The notes beneath the pieces are model-generated. The model was not told the origin of the DNA. It ran no database searches and was given only the letters and a program-made list of their open reading frames with translations. Positions 24,437 to 32,859 of a stretch of DNA of 41,387 nucleotides are shown piece by piece (within the stretch, counting starts at the first letter, position 1; each line of letters begins with the position of its first letter). The position numbers and the translations under genes are program-made. Origin of the DNA: an uncultured Pseudoflavonifractor sp. (GTDB lineage Bacteria > Bacillota > Clostridia > Oscillospirales > Oscillospiraceae); assembly GCA_947644625.1 (NCBI GenBank), contig CANRZY010000007.1, positions 1 through 41,387 of the forward strand, in the 5' to 3' direction.

Positions 24437-25846
24437 ATGGAACACAGCGCAAAAACCATGGACCAGATCATCAACCTCTGTAAGGGCCGGGGGTTCATCT
24501 TCCCCGGCAGCGAGATCTACGGCGGTCTTGCCAATTCCTGGGACTACGGCCCCCTGGGAGTGGAGTTCAAGAACAATGTGAAGAAGGCCTGGATGAAAAA
24601 GTTTGTTCAGGAGAGTCCCTACAATGTGGGCCTGGACGCCGCCATCATTATGAATCCCCAGACCTGGATCACCACCGGCCATGTGGCGGGCTTCTCCGAT
24701 CCTCTGCTGGACTGCAAGGCCTGTAAGGCCCGGCATCGGGCTGACAAGCTCATTGGGGACGTTCACGGGGAGGTGAACGTGGACGCCATGAGCTTTGATG
24801 AGATGGACGCCTTTATCGCCCAGCACGCCGACGTGGTTTGCCCCGTGTGCGGTAAGCACGACTTCACCCCCATCCGCAAGTTCAACCTGATGTTCAAGAC
24901 CCAGATCGGCGTTACCGAGGATTCCTCCTCCACCGTCTATCTCCGGCCTGAGACCGCCCAGGGTATCTTCCTCAACTTCAACAACATTCAGCGCACCACC
25001 CGGAAGAAGCTGCCCTTCGGCGTGTGCCAGGTGGGCAAGGCCTTCCGTAACGAGATCACCCCAGGCAACTTCACCTTCCGTACCCGGGAGTTTGAGCAGA
25101 TGGAGTGCGAGTTCTTCTGCGCCCCCGGTACCGATCTGGAGTGGTTCGCCTACTGGAAGGATTTCTGCTACCAGTGGCTTTTGTCCCTGGGGATCAAGGA
25201 GGAGCATCTTCGTCTCCGGGACCACGAGCCGGCGGAGCTTGCCTTCTATTCCAGGGCCACCACCGACATTGAATACGCATTCCCCTTTACCGACTGGGGC
25301 GAGTTGTGGGGCATCGCTGACCGGACTGACTACGATCTGGGCCGTCACCAGGAAGCCAGCGGCAAGGACCTGACCTATTACGATCAGGAGAAAAATGAGC
25401 ACTTTATCCCCTATGTTATCGAACCTTCCCTGGGCTGCGACCGGGTGGCGTTGGCCTTCCTGTGCGAAGCCTACGACGAGGAGGTGGTGGACGCCGAAAA
25501 GAACGACGTGCGCGCCGTCCTTCATCTCCACCCCTTCCTGGCCCCCTTTAAGGCGGCCATCCTGCCCCTCTCCAAGAAGCTTTCCGAGCCTGCCCGGAAG
25601 ATCTACGAGGAACTGGCCCGTGACTTCATGGTGGACTTTGACGACGCCGGATCCATCGGCAAGCGCTACCGCCGTCAGGACGAGATCGGCACCCCCTTCT
25701 GTGTTACGGTGGACTTCCAGACCGTGGGCAGCGATACGGAGGAGGCGGACAATTGCGTTACCGTCCGGGAGCGGGACTCCATGGAGCAGGTGCGCATTCC
25801 GGTCAGTGAGCTGAAGGCTTACCTGGCGGAGCGGGTGGCATTCTAA
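24437..25846 (+). CDS. glyQS: Glycine-tRNA ligase, dimeric (alpha2) type
   Basis: 469 residues, class II. Motif 2 region: [21 protein letters not shown]; substrate loop: [17 protein letters not shown]; motif 3: [14 protein letters not shown]-terminal [14 protein letters not shown] is typical of the eukaryote-like single-chain GlyRS found in many Firmicutes. A Cys-x-x-Cys segment (DCKACKA) and later CPVCG form a probable zinc site. ATG at 24437 after AAAAGGAG at 8 bases. Controlled by the T-box ahead of it, so it is expressed when tRNA-Gly is uncharged. A single-gene unit ending at the terminator at 25868. Confidence 0.96.
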   Translation: MEHSAKTMDQIINLCKGRGFIFPGSEIYGGLANSWDYGPLGVEFKNNVKKAWMKKFVQESPYNVGLDAAIIMNPQTWITTGHVAGFSDPLLDCKACKARHRADKLIGDVHGEVNVDAMSFDEMDAFIAQHADVVCPVCGKHDFTPIRKFNLMFKTQIGVTEDSSSTVYLRPETAQGIFLNFNNIQRTTRKKLPFGVCQVGKAFRNEITPGNFTFRTREFEQMECEFFCAPGTDLEWFAYWKDFCYQWLLSLGIKEEHLRLRDHEPAELAFYSRATTDIEYAFPFTDWGELWGIADRTDYDLGRHQEASGKDLTYYDQEKNEHFIPYVIEPSLGCDRVALAFLCEAYDEEVVDAEKNDVRAVLHLHPFLAPFKAAILPLSKKLSEPARKIYEELARDFMVDFDDAGSIGKRYRRQDEIGTPFCVTVDFQTVGSDTEEADNCVTVRERDSMEQVRIPVSELKAYLAERVAF

Positions 25847-25867
25847 AGCAGAAGAAGGGCAAACAGA

Positions 25868-25904
25868 GGGCCCGGCGGTAAATGACCGCCGGGCCCTGTT
25901 TTTT
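25868..25904. terminator. Terminator between glyQS and aroQ
   Basis: 12-bp stem (25868-25879 with 25885-25896), 5-base loop, then TGTTTTTT on the plus strand. The two genes converge; on the minus strand it lacks a T run, so it serves glyQS best. Confidence 0.85.
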
Positions 25905-26337
25905 AGTGATCCGCCTTTTCCAAAAAATATCCCATAGCCGCCTCGTAGCCGTAAAGTCCCAGTCCGCAGATTTGGCCCACGCAGGCGGGGGCAGTGACGC
26001 TTTTATGACGAAATTCCTCCCGTTGGTGGACGTTGGAGATATGGACCTCAATGCAGGGTGTGTCCACCGCCTTCAAAGCGTCCAGAATGGCAATGGAATA
26101 GTGGGTGTAGGCCCCCGGATTCATAATGATGGCGTCATAGGTCCCCTGGGCGGTGTGGATGGCGTCGATGATAGCCCCCTCATGGTTGGACTGGAAGCAC
26201 TCCGCCGTAGAACCATGAGCCTGGGCAAAGGCCTTCAGCCTTTCGCACAGGGCGTCGTAACCGTCCTTTCCGTAGATCTCCGGCTCCCGCTGGCCCAACA
26301 GATTCAGATTTGGTCCGTTGATGATGAGAAATTTCAT
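25903..26337 (-). CDS. aroQ: 3-dehydroquinate dehydratase, type II
   Basis: 144 residues, the size of the dodecameric type II enzyme. Signatures: INGPNLNLLGQREPEIYG (about 6-23, catalytic Arg and Tyr), FQSNHEGAIID, NPGAYTHYSIAILDAL and EVHISNVHQREEFRHKSV (catalytic His). It converts 3-dehydroquinate to 3-dehydroshikimate. Last gene of the aro operon; its ATG at 26337 follows GGGAGG after a short gap from aroK. Confidence 0.96.
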   Translation of the reverse strand: MKFLIINGPNLNLLGQREPEIYGKDGYDALCERLKAFAQAHGSTAECFQSNHEGAIIDAIHTAQGTYDAIIMNPGAYTHYSIAILDALKAVDTPCIEVHISNVHQREEFRHKSVTAPACVGQICGLGLYGYEAAMGYFLEKADH

Positions 26338-26353
26338 GGCTTCCGGTCCTCCC

Positions 26354-26869
26354 TTATGAATTGTCCCAAGACAGGATGGCCTCTGCGGCCTCCTTGGCCC
26401 TGGCGGCGGTGGAGATGGGCGAGGTAAAGTCGTGGATGGTGGCGTCAGCCCACCGGGCATAGACCTCCCGGCGTTGAGCCGCCTTTTTCAGAAAGGACTC
26501 CCGGCCCTCCTGGGCCAGGGGCCGGTCCCACAGGTCCTCGCGGTCAAAAATGTCCTCCGCCTCCCGGTCCAGCCAGAGGACCACGCCGCTTTCCTTCAAG
26601 GGGGCCATGGCCCCCTCCTGAAGGGGGAGCCCTCCGCCGCAGGCGATGATAAGGTCGCTGCGAAGGCTGAGGGCCTGGGCTACCCCCAATTCCAGGGAGC
26701 GGAAATAGCCCTCTCCCTGGGATTCAAAGATCTCCGGGACGGTCATGCCCTCCCGGCGTTCAATAAAGGCGTCGGTATCCACCAGCGTCCGCTTGAGACG
26801 GGAGGCCAAAAGTTTTCCCACCGTGGTTTTCCCACAGCCCATCATGCCGATCAAAACAATATTTTTCAT
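26354..26869 (-). CDS. aroK: Shikimate kinase
   Basis: 171 residues. Walker A GMMGCGKTT (8-16), the shikimate-binding DTDAFIERREG, the Gly-rich ACGGGLPL, and the lid Arg region (DRPLAQEGRESF). It phosphorylates shikimate. The start overlaps the pheA stop (ATGA), so the two are translationally coupled. AroE (shikimate dehydrogenase), which makes its substrate, is not in this operon. Confidence 0.96.
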   Translation of the reverse strand: MKNIVLIGMMGCGKTTVGKLLASRLKRTLVDTDAFIERREGMTVPEIFESQGEGYFRSLELGVAQALSLRSDLIIACGGGLPLQEGAMAPLKESGVVLWLDREAEDIFDREDLWDRPLAQEGRESFLKKAAQRREVYARWADATIHDFTSPISTAARAKEAAEAILSWDNS

Positions 26870-28023
26870 GGTCCATACCCCTTGAAGTTTCCCAAAATGC
26901 GCAGATCCGCCGACAGCTGGCTCAGTTCATGAAGGACCCCTTCCATGCCGGGGGCGGTCAGATCCCCGGTAAACTCTACAAAAAACCGGTACTCCCAGCC
27001 CCGGTCCGGGATGGGCCGGGATTCCAGCTTCTGAAGGTTCAGCCCGTGGACGGCAAACACCGTCAGGATCTCGTGGAGGGAGCCTGTCTGGTGGGGGAGA
27101 GTAAAGACGGCGGCGATCTTGTCCCGGCCCTGACGCAGCTCCAAGGCGGGAGAGACCGCCACGAACCGGGTAAAATTGGCGGTGTTGTGGTTGATGGGGC
27201 AGGCCAGAATATGGAGTCCGTAAAGCCTGGCTGCGCGCCGGGAGCAGATGGCGGCGGCGGTCCGGTCCCCCGTCTCCTTCACCTGCTTGGCTGAGCCCGC
27301 CGTATCCAAGGTAGGGACCCTTGCCCAGGCCCGGTGGCTGTCCAAAAATTTATCGCACTGCATGAGTCCTTGCTCATGGGAGTAAACCGTTTGGATATCC
27401 TCCATCTCCACGCCGGGAAGGGCGGCAAGGCAGTGCTCCACCTTTACCTGCCACTCCCCAACCAGGGAGAAATCATACCGGGCCAGCAGGTCGTAGACTT
27501 GGCGGATGGAGCCAGTGGAGGAATTTTCGATGGGAAGCATGGCGTAGTCTGCCTCCCCCCGGAACAGGGCCTGGAATACGTCGTCAAACCAGGCAAGGCC
27601 CCTGGACTCCACGCCCTCTCCGAAAAATCCGGCGGCGGCCTCCTCGGAGTAGGCTCCCGGCTCCCCCTGGTAGACCACCCGTGGGCCCGGTACCGGCTCC
27701 CGGCGCTGCTCATAGGTCTTGAGCCATTGGGCGTAGCCCGGATCCTCCGTCCCCTCCCGGACCACTTTGCGCTGCTGGCGGCGGGAGATGGCCAAGATAG
27801 ACTCATAAAGGGAGGCCACGTCCGCGCGCTCAGAGGGATCCGCAGCCAGGGCAGTCTTGGCGGCCAGGACCTCTTTTTCCCGGGAGCTGTCCAGCACGGG
27901 AAGCCCATTTTCTTTTTTATATTCCCCCACCTTTCCGGTGACGGCCATCCGCTCCAAAAACAGGGGGACGATCTGCCTGTCAATGGCGTCGATCCGGGCG
28001 CGGTATTGTTCCAATTCAGACAT
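26866..28023 (-). CDS. pheA: Bifunctional chorismate mutase/prephenate dehydratase (P-protein)
   Basis: 385 residues. Chorismate mutase AroQ-type helices at 1-90 (RIDAIDRQIVPLFLERM), prephenate dehydratase at about 112-285 (GEPGAYSEEAA, PIENSSTGSI, NFTRFVAV), then an ACT domain at about 295-375 with the Phe-binding ESRP motif (LESRPIPD). It makes phenylpyruvate from chorismate and should be feedback-inhibited by Phe through the ACT domain. ATG at 28023 after GAGGAG. It is the only branch enzyme in the operon; tyrA is absent. Confidence 0.96.
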   Translation of the reverse strand: MSELEQYRARIDAIDRQIVPLFLERMAVTGKVGEYKKENGLPVLDSSREKEVLAAKTALAADPSERADVASLYESILAISRRQQRKVVREGTEDPGYAQWLKTYEQRREPVPGPRVVYQGEPGAYSEEAAAGFFGEGVESRGLAWFDDVFQALFRGEADYAMLPIENSSTGSIRQVYDLLARYDFSLVGEWQVKVEHCLAALPGVEMEDIQTVYSHEQGLMQCDKFLDSHRAWARVPTLDTAGSAKQVKETGDRTAAAICSRRAARLYGLHILACPINHNTANFTRFVAVSPALELRQGRDKIAAVFTLPHQTGSLHEILTVFAVHGLNLQKLESRPIPDRGWEYRFFVEFTGDLTAPGMEGVLHELSQLSADLRILGNFKGYGP

Positions 28024-28085
28024 GGTTCCAACTCCTCGGTTTGATCGTGACCTTAGTCTTCCCTCTTTCAGGAGAAAAGGCCCTT

Positions 28086-29129
28086 TCAGATTCCCAGTAC
28101 CTGGCAGGCGGCCAGGGCTGCCGCCGCCTCAATAACAGGGACCGCCCGGTGGACCACGCAGGGGTCGTGGCGGCCCTGGATCTCGATCTCCACCTCTTCC
28201 CCGGTGCGCAGGTCCACGCTTTCCTGAGGAAGGCCGATGGAGGGGGTGGGACGAAGGGTGACTTCAAACACCACAGGCATTCCGTTGGTGAGGCCTCCAT
28301 TGATCCCACCGGCGTAGTTGGTTTTGGTGAGGACTTTGCCATCCTTTATCTCAAAGGGGTCGTTGGCCTCGGTGCCCCGCATGTAGGCAAAGCCCACTCC
28401 GGCTCCAAAGGCCACCGCTTTTACGGCGGGGACGGAAAAAAGATACTGGGAGAAGATCCCCTCCACATTCCGCCCAAAGTCGGGGGCCCCGAGGCCCGCA
28501 GGGAGCCCCTGGACGGCGCACTCAATGGAGCCGCCCACGCTGTCCTGTTCTTCTTTAGCCTCCAGAATGGCCTGGCGCATCTCCTCCCCCTTCCCGTCGT
28601 CCAGCACGGGGAAGGGCTTGGCGGAGGCATCCTTCAGCTCCTCCACATCCTCCCAGGTCCGGTCCAGGATACCGTAGACGCAGCTGATATGAGCCGCCGT
28701 CCAGATCCCCTTCTGCGCCAGAAGCTGCTTGGCCACCGCTCCTGCCGCCACCAGAGGGGCGGTAAGACGGCCGGAGAAGTGTCCCCCTCCCCGGTAATCG
28801 AGACACCCTTTGCTGGCAATGAATCCGGCGTAATCTCCATGGCTGGGCCGGGGAGTATACCGGAGAGCGTCATAATCGGTGGAGTGCTGGTCGGAATTCT
28901 GGATGACCAGGGTAAGGGGCGTTCCAGTGGTCTTTCCCTCAAAAAGGCCGGAGAGGACATGGACCTCATCCGCCTCCTTCCGGGTGGTGGAGAGCCCGTC
29001 TCCCTTAGGGGAGCGGCGGGCCAGTTCTTTCCTCATAGCCTCCCTGTCCAGCTCCAGCCCGGCAGGGACCCCCTCCAGCACTACCCCGATGGCGCTGCCG
29101 TGAGATTCGCCGAAAATGGTATATTTCAT
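28086..29129 (-). CDS. aroC: Chorismate synthase
   Basis: 347 residues. N-terminal GESHG (about residues 7-11), SGRLTAP near the flavin site, the middle RPSHGDYAG block, and the C-terminal RHDPC segment, all typical. FMN-dependent formation of chorismate from EPSP. ATG at 29129 overlaps the aroA stop (ATGA). The longer open frame upstream has no ribosome site. Confidence 0.97.
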   Translation of the reverse strand: MKYTIFGESHGSAIGVVLEGVPAGLELDREAMRKELARRSPKGDGLSTTRKEADEVHVLSGLFEGKTTGTPLTLVIQNSDQHSTDYDALRYTPRPSHGDYAGFIASKGCLDYRGGGHFSGRLTAPLVAAGAVAKQLLAQKGIWTAAHISCVYGILDRTWEDVEELKDASAKPFPVLDDGKGEEMRQAILEAKEEQDSVGGSIECAVQGLPAGLGAPDFGRNVEGIFSQYLFSVPAVKAVAFGAGVGFAYMRGTEANDPFEIKDGKVLTKTNYAGGINGGLTNGMPVVFEVTLRPTPSIGLPQESVDLRTGEEVEIEIQGRHDPCVVHRAVPVIEAAAALAACQVLGI

Positions 29130-30376
29130 GCTGTGACCTCCTGGATCTTCCCGCCCAGGCGGGCGTATTCTTCCCAAAAGCTGGGGTAGGACTTGTTAAC
29201 GCTTTCCGCCCCGGTGAGGGTGACAGGATTTTTACAGCGGGTGGCGGCAATGGCAGTCATCATGGCGATCCGGTGGTCTCCCCAACTGTCCGTCGTCACC
29301 CCGCCCTCCAAATACTCCTTGCCCTGAATGGAAAGAAAGTCCTCCCCTTCGGTGATGTCTGCGCCCAGAGCCTTTAAAACCTGGGTGACGGAGCGAAGAC
29401 GGTCGCTTTCCTTGATCCGCAGCCGTCCGGCGTTGGTGAGCCGAGTGGTCCGCCCTGCTGCCAAAGCTGCGGCGGCTGCCAGGGGAGGGACCAGGTCGGG
29501 ATTTTGAGATACGTCCAGCTCCGAGTGGGTCCCGGCATAGATCTGCTCCTGCAATTCCAGATAACGCCAGTCACCCTGGAGGGAGGGAATGGTCATGCCC
29601 TCCACCTCCACTGGGTTTCCCAGGGCGTCGGCGGCAAACCAGAACCCGGCCTGAGACCAGTCGGGCTCTACCGCAGTCTTTCCGGGAGAGTAGGCCTGGT
29701 TTCCCTGTGGGTGGTACTGGGGAGGAAGGGACGGGGTGGCAGGGAACTCCACGCCGAACCGGCCCATGGCCTCCAGGGTCATTCGGATGTAGTCCTCGCT
29801 TTCCAAAGGCGTGGTGGGAAAAAGGACGGAAGGGCCATTGAGCAGAGGCAGGGCAAATAGAAATCCGGTAAAGAATTGGGAGGAGACATTGCCGGGGAGA
29901 GCGTATGTTCCGGGAGATAACAGGCCCTGGACGGTCAATACTCCGTCTTTCTGTTCATAGAAGATCCCCTTCTCTTCAAATAGGTCGAAGTAAGGCTTCT
30001 GAGGCCGCTCCATGAGTCTGCCGTGGCCGGTAAAAACGCCCCCCCCCCGAACCGCCAGAGCGATGGGAATGAGGAAGCGGAGGGTGGAGCCCGACTCTCC
30101 GCAATCCAAGTGGGGAAGGGCCAGCTTTCGCAGGGGGGACATAGAGTTGGCTCCCATGCCTGTGACCCGAAGGGAGCTTCCCTCCCAGGAAAGCTCCGCC
30201 CCCAGTTCCCGGAGGCAGCGGACGGTGGCCTTAATGTCCTGGGACGGGGCGATGTTGTGAATGACGCTCTCTCCCTCGGCCAGGGCGGCGGCAATGAGCA
30301 GCCGGTGCGCCTGGGACTTGGAGGGAGGCGGGGTGACGGAACCTACTAATTTTGTGGGGATAATGGTAAGGGTCAT
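29126..30376 (-). CDS. aroA: 3-phosphoshikimate 1-carboxyvinyltransferase (EPSP synthase)
   Basis: 416 residues. PPPSKSQAHR (about 17-26, phosphate binding), LDCGESGSTLRFLIPIAL (about 90-107), and the later KESDRL and GDHRIAM blocks are class signatures. It joins PEP and shikimate-3-phosphate. ATG at 30376 after AAGGAGG. Overlaps aroC by four bases. Confidence 0.96.
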   Translation of the reverse strand: MTLTIIPTKLVGSVTPPPSKSQAHRLLIAAALAEGESVIHNIAPSQDIKATVRCLRELGAELSWEGSSLRVTGMGANSMSPLRKLALPHLDCGESGSTLRFLIPIALAVRGGGVFTGHGRLMERPQKPYFDLFEEKGIFYEQKDGVLTVQGLLSPGTYALPGNVSSQFFTGFLFALPLLNGPSVLFPTTPLESEDYIRMTLEAMGRFGVEFPATPSLPPQYHPQGNQAYSPGKTAVEPDWSQAGFWFAADALGNPVEVEGMTIPSLQGDWRYLELQEQIYAGTHSELDVSQNPDLVPPLAAAAALAAGRTTRLTNAGRLRIKESDRLRSVTQVLKALGADITEGEDFLSIQGKEYLEGGVTTDSWGDHRIAMMTAIAATRCKNPVTLTGAESVNKSYPSFWEEYARLGGKIQEVTA

Positions 30377-30419
30377 AGGGGTCCTCCTTTTGGAAAGCGG
30401 TGGGGCGTGTCTACCCTTG

Positions 30420-31493
30420 TTAACTAGCCCTCAGGCTTTGAAGAACTGCTTTCTTGCCCATCCTGGTGGGCAGGGCCTGCCCCATTTCACGAAGAAATAT
30501 CATGGTGATGTCCGTTCCCTCGCTTTTCTTGTCCAGGCCCACGGCCTTTTCCATGGTTGCCCAATCACAGTCAATGTGGGTGGGAAGGTGAAAGGATCTG
30601 AGAAGGTCTGAAAGGGTGGCAATTTCACTGTTATGTTCCATGACCCCCAGCTTGACTCCCAGCTCCACCGCTGCTACCATCCCCGCCGAGACCGCCTGGC
30701 CGTGGGTCCAGGTTTCATAATTTCCCGCCAACTCATAGGCGTGGCCGATGGTGTGACCAAAATTCAAAATCATCCGCCGTCCTGTGTCCCGCTCGTCCTC
30801 TTCTACAACGGAACGTTTAATATCGCAGCAGGTATACAGAACGTGTTCAATATTTGCCGTGATCTCAGTTCGGGAGGGGTGAGCGCAGAGAAAATCAAAG
30901 AAGCCTTTGTCGGCAATGCAGCCGTATTTGATGACCTCCGCCATACCGTCGGAGAAGGTTTGATCGTCCAGGGTATTCAGGGTCTCTGGGTCCATCAGCA
31001 CTGTCTTTGGCTGCCAGAAGGCTCCGGCCAGATTTTTTCCCGCAGCAAGATCAATGGCCACTTTTCCCCCCACTGAAGAGTCTACCTGGGCCAAAAGAGT
31101 GGTGGGGATCTGGATAAAGTCCACCCCCCGGAGGATGGTGGAGGCGGCAAAGCCGCAGAGGTCTCCTACCACTCCGCCCCCCAACGCCACCACAGCGTCG
31201 GTACGGGTGAGGCCCGCCTCCATCATATCCTCCCACAGCTTCTCCAGTTCCGTGACGCATTTGGAATGTTCTCCGGCAGAGACCACATGGCTGGAGGAGG
31301 AAAAGCCGCTTCTTTCCAAGCTGGCCTTTACCCGGTCATAGTAGAGGGGGCCCACATTGCTGTCAGTGACCACAAAAAGCCGCTTTGCTTTGGGGCAGAC
31401 GGTCCTGATCTTTTCCCCTGCCCGGTCCAGAAGGCCGGGGTCGATCTGAATATCATAGGACCGGGAGCCCAGATCTACATGGAGGGTCTTCAT
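30420..31493 (-). CDS. aroB: 3-dehydroquinate synthase
   Basis: 357 residues. NAD-binding GGGVVGDLCGFAAS (about 103-116), the metal-binding EVIKYG (Glu), NFGHTIGHAYE and HGQAVSAGM motifs. It converts DAHP to 3-dehydroquinate with NAD and Zn/Co. ATG at 31493 after GGAAAGGTGG. The 57-bp gap to aroF contains a repeat-like hairpin (31515-31536). Confidence 0.96.
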   Translation of the reverse strand: MKTLHVDLGSRSYDIQIDPGLLDRAGEKIRTVCPKAKRLFVVTDSNVGPLYYDRVKASLERSGFSSSSHVVSAGEHSKCVTELEKLWEDMMEAGLTRTDAVVALGGGVVGDLCGFAASTILRGVDFIQIPTTLLAQVDSSVGGKVAIDLAAGKNLAGAFWQPKTVLMDPETLNTLDDQTFSDGMAEVIKYGCIADKGFFDFLCAHPSRTEITANIEHVLYTCCDIKRSVVEEDERDTGRRMILNFGHTIGHAYELAGNYETWTHGQAVSAGMVAAVELGVKLGVMEHNSEIATLSDLLRSFHLPTHIDCDWATMEKAVGLDKKSEGTDITMIFLREMGQALPTRMGKKAVLQSLRAS

Positions 31494-31514
31494 AGGGGAC
31501 CACCTTTCCTGTAG

Positions 31515-31536
31515 GGGCGGCTGTCTGCAGCCGCCC
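31515..31536. repeat. REP-like hairpin between aroF and aroB
   Basis: GGGCGGCTG (31515-31523), TCTG, CAGCCGCCC (31528-31536): perfect 9-bp stem embedded in GTAGGGGCGG...CCGCCCGCCC. This resembles small interspersed palindromic elements common in Clostridia, from memory of such sequences and not checked. It could reduce or stabilise transcription across the gap. Confidence 0.5.
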
Positions 31537-31550
31537 GCCCATCGTATTTC

Positions 31551-32570
31551 TCATTTTACCAAAGTTTTCCCCACCAGGTCAACCAAGGCGGAGACCCTTC
31601 CCATAAGCCGCCCAAAATGCTCCGGGGTCAGGGACTGCTGGCCGTCACATTTGGCGTGGGGGGGATCGTTGTGGACCTCAATAAGAAGCCCGTCTGCCCC
31701 CGCCGCCACGGCGGCCAGGGCAAGAGGCTCCACCATCCAGTACATCCCCGCCGAGTGGGAGGGATCCACAATGACGGGCAGATGGCTCATCCGCTTGATG
31801 GCGGGGATGGCGGACACATCCAGGGTATTCCGGGTGTAGGTCTCAAAGGTGCGGATCCCCCGTTCGCAGAGGATCACGTTCTCATTGCCCTCAGACATGA
31901 TGTATTCCGCTGACATGATCCACTCCTCATAGCTGTTGGAGAGGCCCCGCTTCAAAAGAATGGGCTTGGAGAGCTTGCCCACTTCCTTTAAAAGATCAAA
32001 GTTCTGCATATTCCGGGCGCCGATCTGAATGACGTCCACCTTGTCCTCAAAGAGCTGACAGTATTTTTCACTCATCAACTCGGTGACGATGGGCATTCCC
32101 GTGGCGGCCTTGGCCTCCAGCAGCAGATCCAGGCCGGGGGCTCCCATGCCCTGGAAGGAGTAGGGGGAGGTCCTGGGCTTGAAAGCGCCGCCCCGAAGCA
32201 TAGCGGCTCCGGAGGCCTGCACATCCTTTGCCACTTCAATGATCTGCTCCCCGCTTTCTACTGAGCAGGGGCCTGCAATGACGGAAAAGCTTCCCCCGCC
32301 AATGGCGGCGGAGCCAATCCGGACCACCGTATCCTCCGGGTGAAATTTCCGGTTGGCCCGCTTGTAGGGCTCGGATACCCGCATGACCCGTTCAATGTGT
32401 TCGTTAATGGAGATCTTGTCAATGTCGATGGCGGTGGTATCTCCTACCAGCCCCAAAATGGTACAGTCCACGCCGTGGGTGATCCCCACCTGAAGCCCCT
32501 GAAGCTGAAATTGTGCCACCAGCTTGTCGATCTCCAGCTGCTGGGTGCCCTGCTTCATAACGACAACCAT
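31551..32570 (-). CDS. aroF: 3-deoxy-7-phosphoheptulonate synthase (DAHP synthase, type I beta)
   Basis: 339 residues. Fused N-terminal ferredoxin-like regulatory domain (1-70) as in the type I beta group, then IAGPCSVES (about 98-106), KPRTSPYSFQG (about 131-141) and DPSHSAG (about 272-278), the PEP/E4P/metal sites. It is the entry step of the pathway and the usual feedback target. ATG at 32570 after GGAG at 9 bases. First gene after the attenuator terminator. Confidence 0.96.
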   Translation of the reverse strand: MVVVMKQGTQQLEIDKLVAQFQLQGLQVGITHGVDCTILGLVGDTTAIDIDKISINEHIERVMRVSEPYKRANRKFHPEDTVVRIGSAAIGGGSFSVIAGPCSVESGEQIIEVAKDVQASGAAMLRGGAFKPRTSPYSFQGMGAPGLDLLLEAKAATGMPIVTELMSEKYCQLFEDKVDVIQIGARNMQNFDLLKEVGKLSKPILLKRGLSNSYEEWIMSAEYIMSEGNENVILCERGIRTFETYTRNTLDVSAIPAIKRMSHLPVIVDPSHSAGMYWMVEPLALAAVAAGADGLLIEVHNDPPHAKCDGQQSLTPEHFGRLMGRVSALVDLVGKTLVK

Positions 32571-32596
32571 AAAAACACACTCCTTTGATTGGCTTA

Positions 32597-32641
32597 TAAA
32601 AAGGGGGGTCTCACTGATGAATGAACATCAATGAGACCCCC
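32597..32641 (-). terminator. Attenuator terminator of the aro operon
   Basis: Minus strand: 16-base arms (32626-32641 with 32604-32619, one G-U pair) with a 6-base loop, then C-T-T-T-T-T-A-T. It lies 27 bp before the aroF start and overlaps the antiterminator. Confidence 0.9.
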
Positions 32642-32694
32642 TGTTATATCTGGGATATTGTCCGGGAAGTACCGGACAGGCTCATCTCGTTCAT
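32621..32694 (-). promoter_or_regulatory. Antiterminator of the aro operon leader
   Basis: The arm at 32681-32694 (ATGAACGAGATGAG on the minus strand, two bases past the leader peptide stop) pairs with 32621-32635 in two blocks: ATGAAC with GTTCAT and ATGAG with CTCAT. This 3' arm is the 5' part of the terminator, so only one can form. Between them lies a short hairpin with 7-bp arms (TGTCCGG/CCGGACA). Confidence 0.75.
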
Positions 32695-32695
32695 C

Positions 32696-32785
32696 CTATT
32701 TCTCCACGGCAAAATAGCCCATGCCCGTAAATCGGGCATAGGAAAAGGAGAAAAAGGATGCGGTTGTGAGGGTGAAAGGATTCAT
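32696..32785 (-). CDS. Phe/Tyr-rich leader peptide of the aro operon
   Basis: 29 residues, too short for common ORF calling. ATG at 32785, eight bases after GTGAGG; stop TAG at 32696-32698. It begins MNPFTLTTASFFSFSYARFT and continues through Gly-Tyr-Phe. It holds six Phe (4, 11, 12, 14, 19, 25) and two Tyr (16, 24) codons, 8 of 29 residues. The stop codon lies next to the antiterminator arm, so a ribosome that finishes the peptide would mask it and allow termination, while one stalled at Phe or Tyr codons leaves it free. A hairpin (ATGCCCG/CGGGCAT, 32721-32739) lies inside the coding region. It has the design of pheL in enterobacteria but no sequence identity that I recognise. Confidence 0.75.
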   Translation of the reverse strand: MNPFTLTTASFFSFSYARFTGMGYFAVEK

Positions 32786-32816
32786 GGAAATAACCTCACT
32801 TGAAATGGTTGATCTT

Positions 32817-32845
32817 ATTATATGCCAATCTCGTTGGAAAGGCAA
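32817..32845 (-). promoter_or_regulatory. Promoter of the aro operon
   Basis: Minus strand: TTGCCT (32840-32845), 17 bp, TATAAT (32817-32822), just after the proS stop; the leader peptide starts about 25 bases after the predicted start. Confidence 0.8.
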
Positions 32846-32859
32846 CCAAAAGTTTTGCT

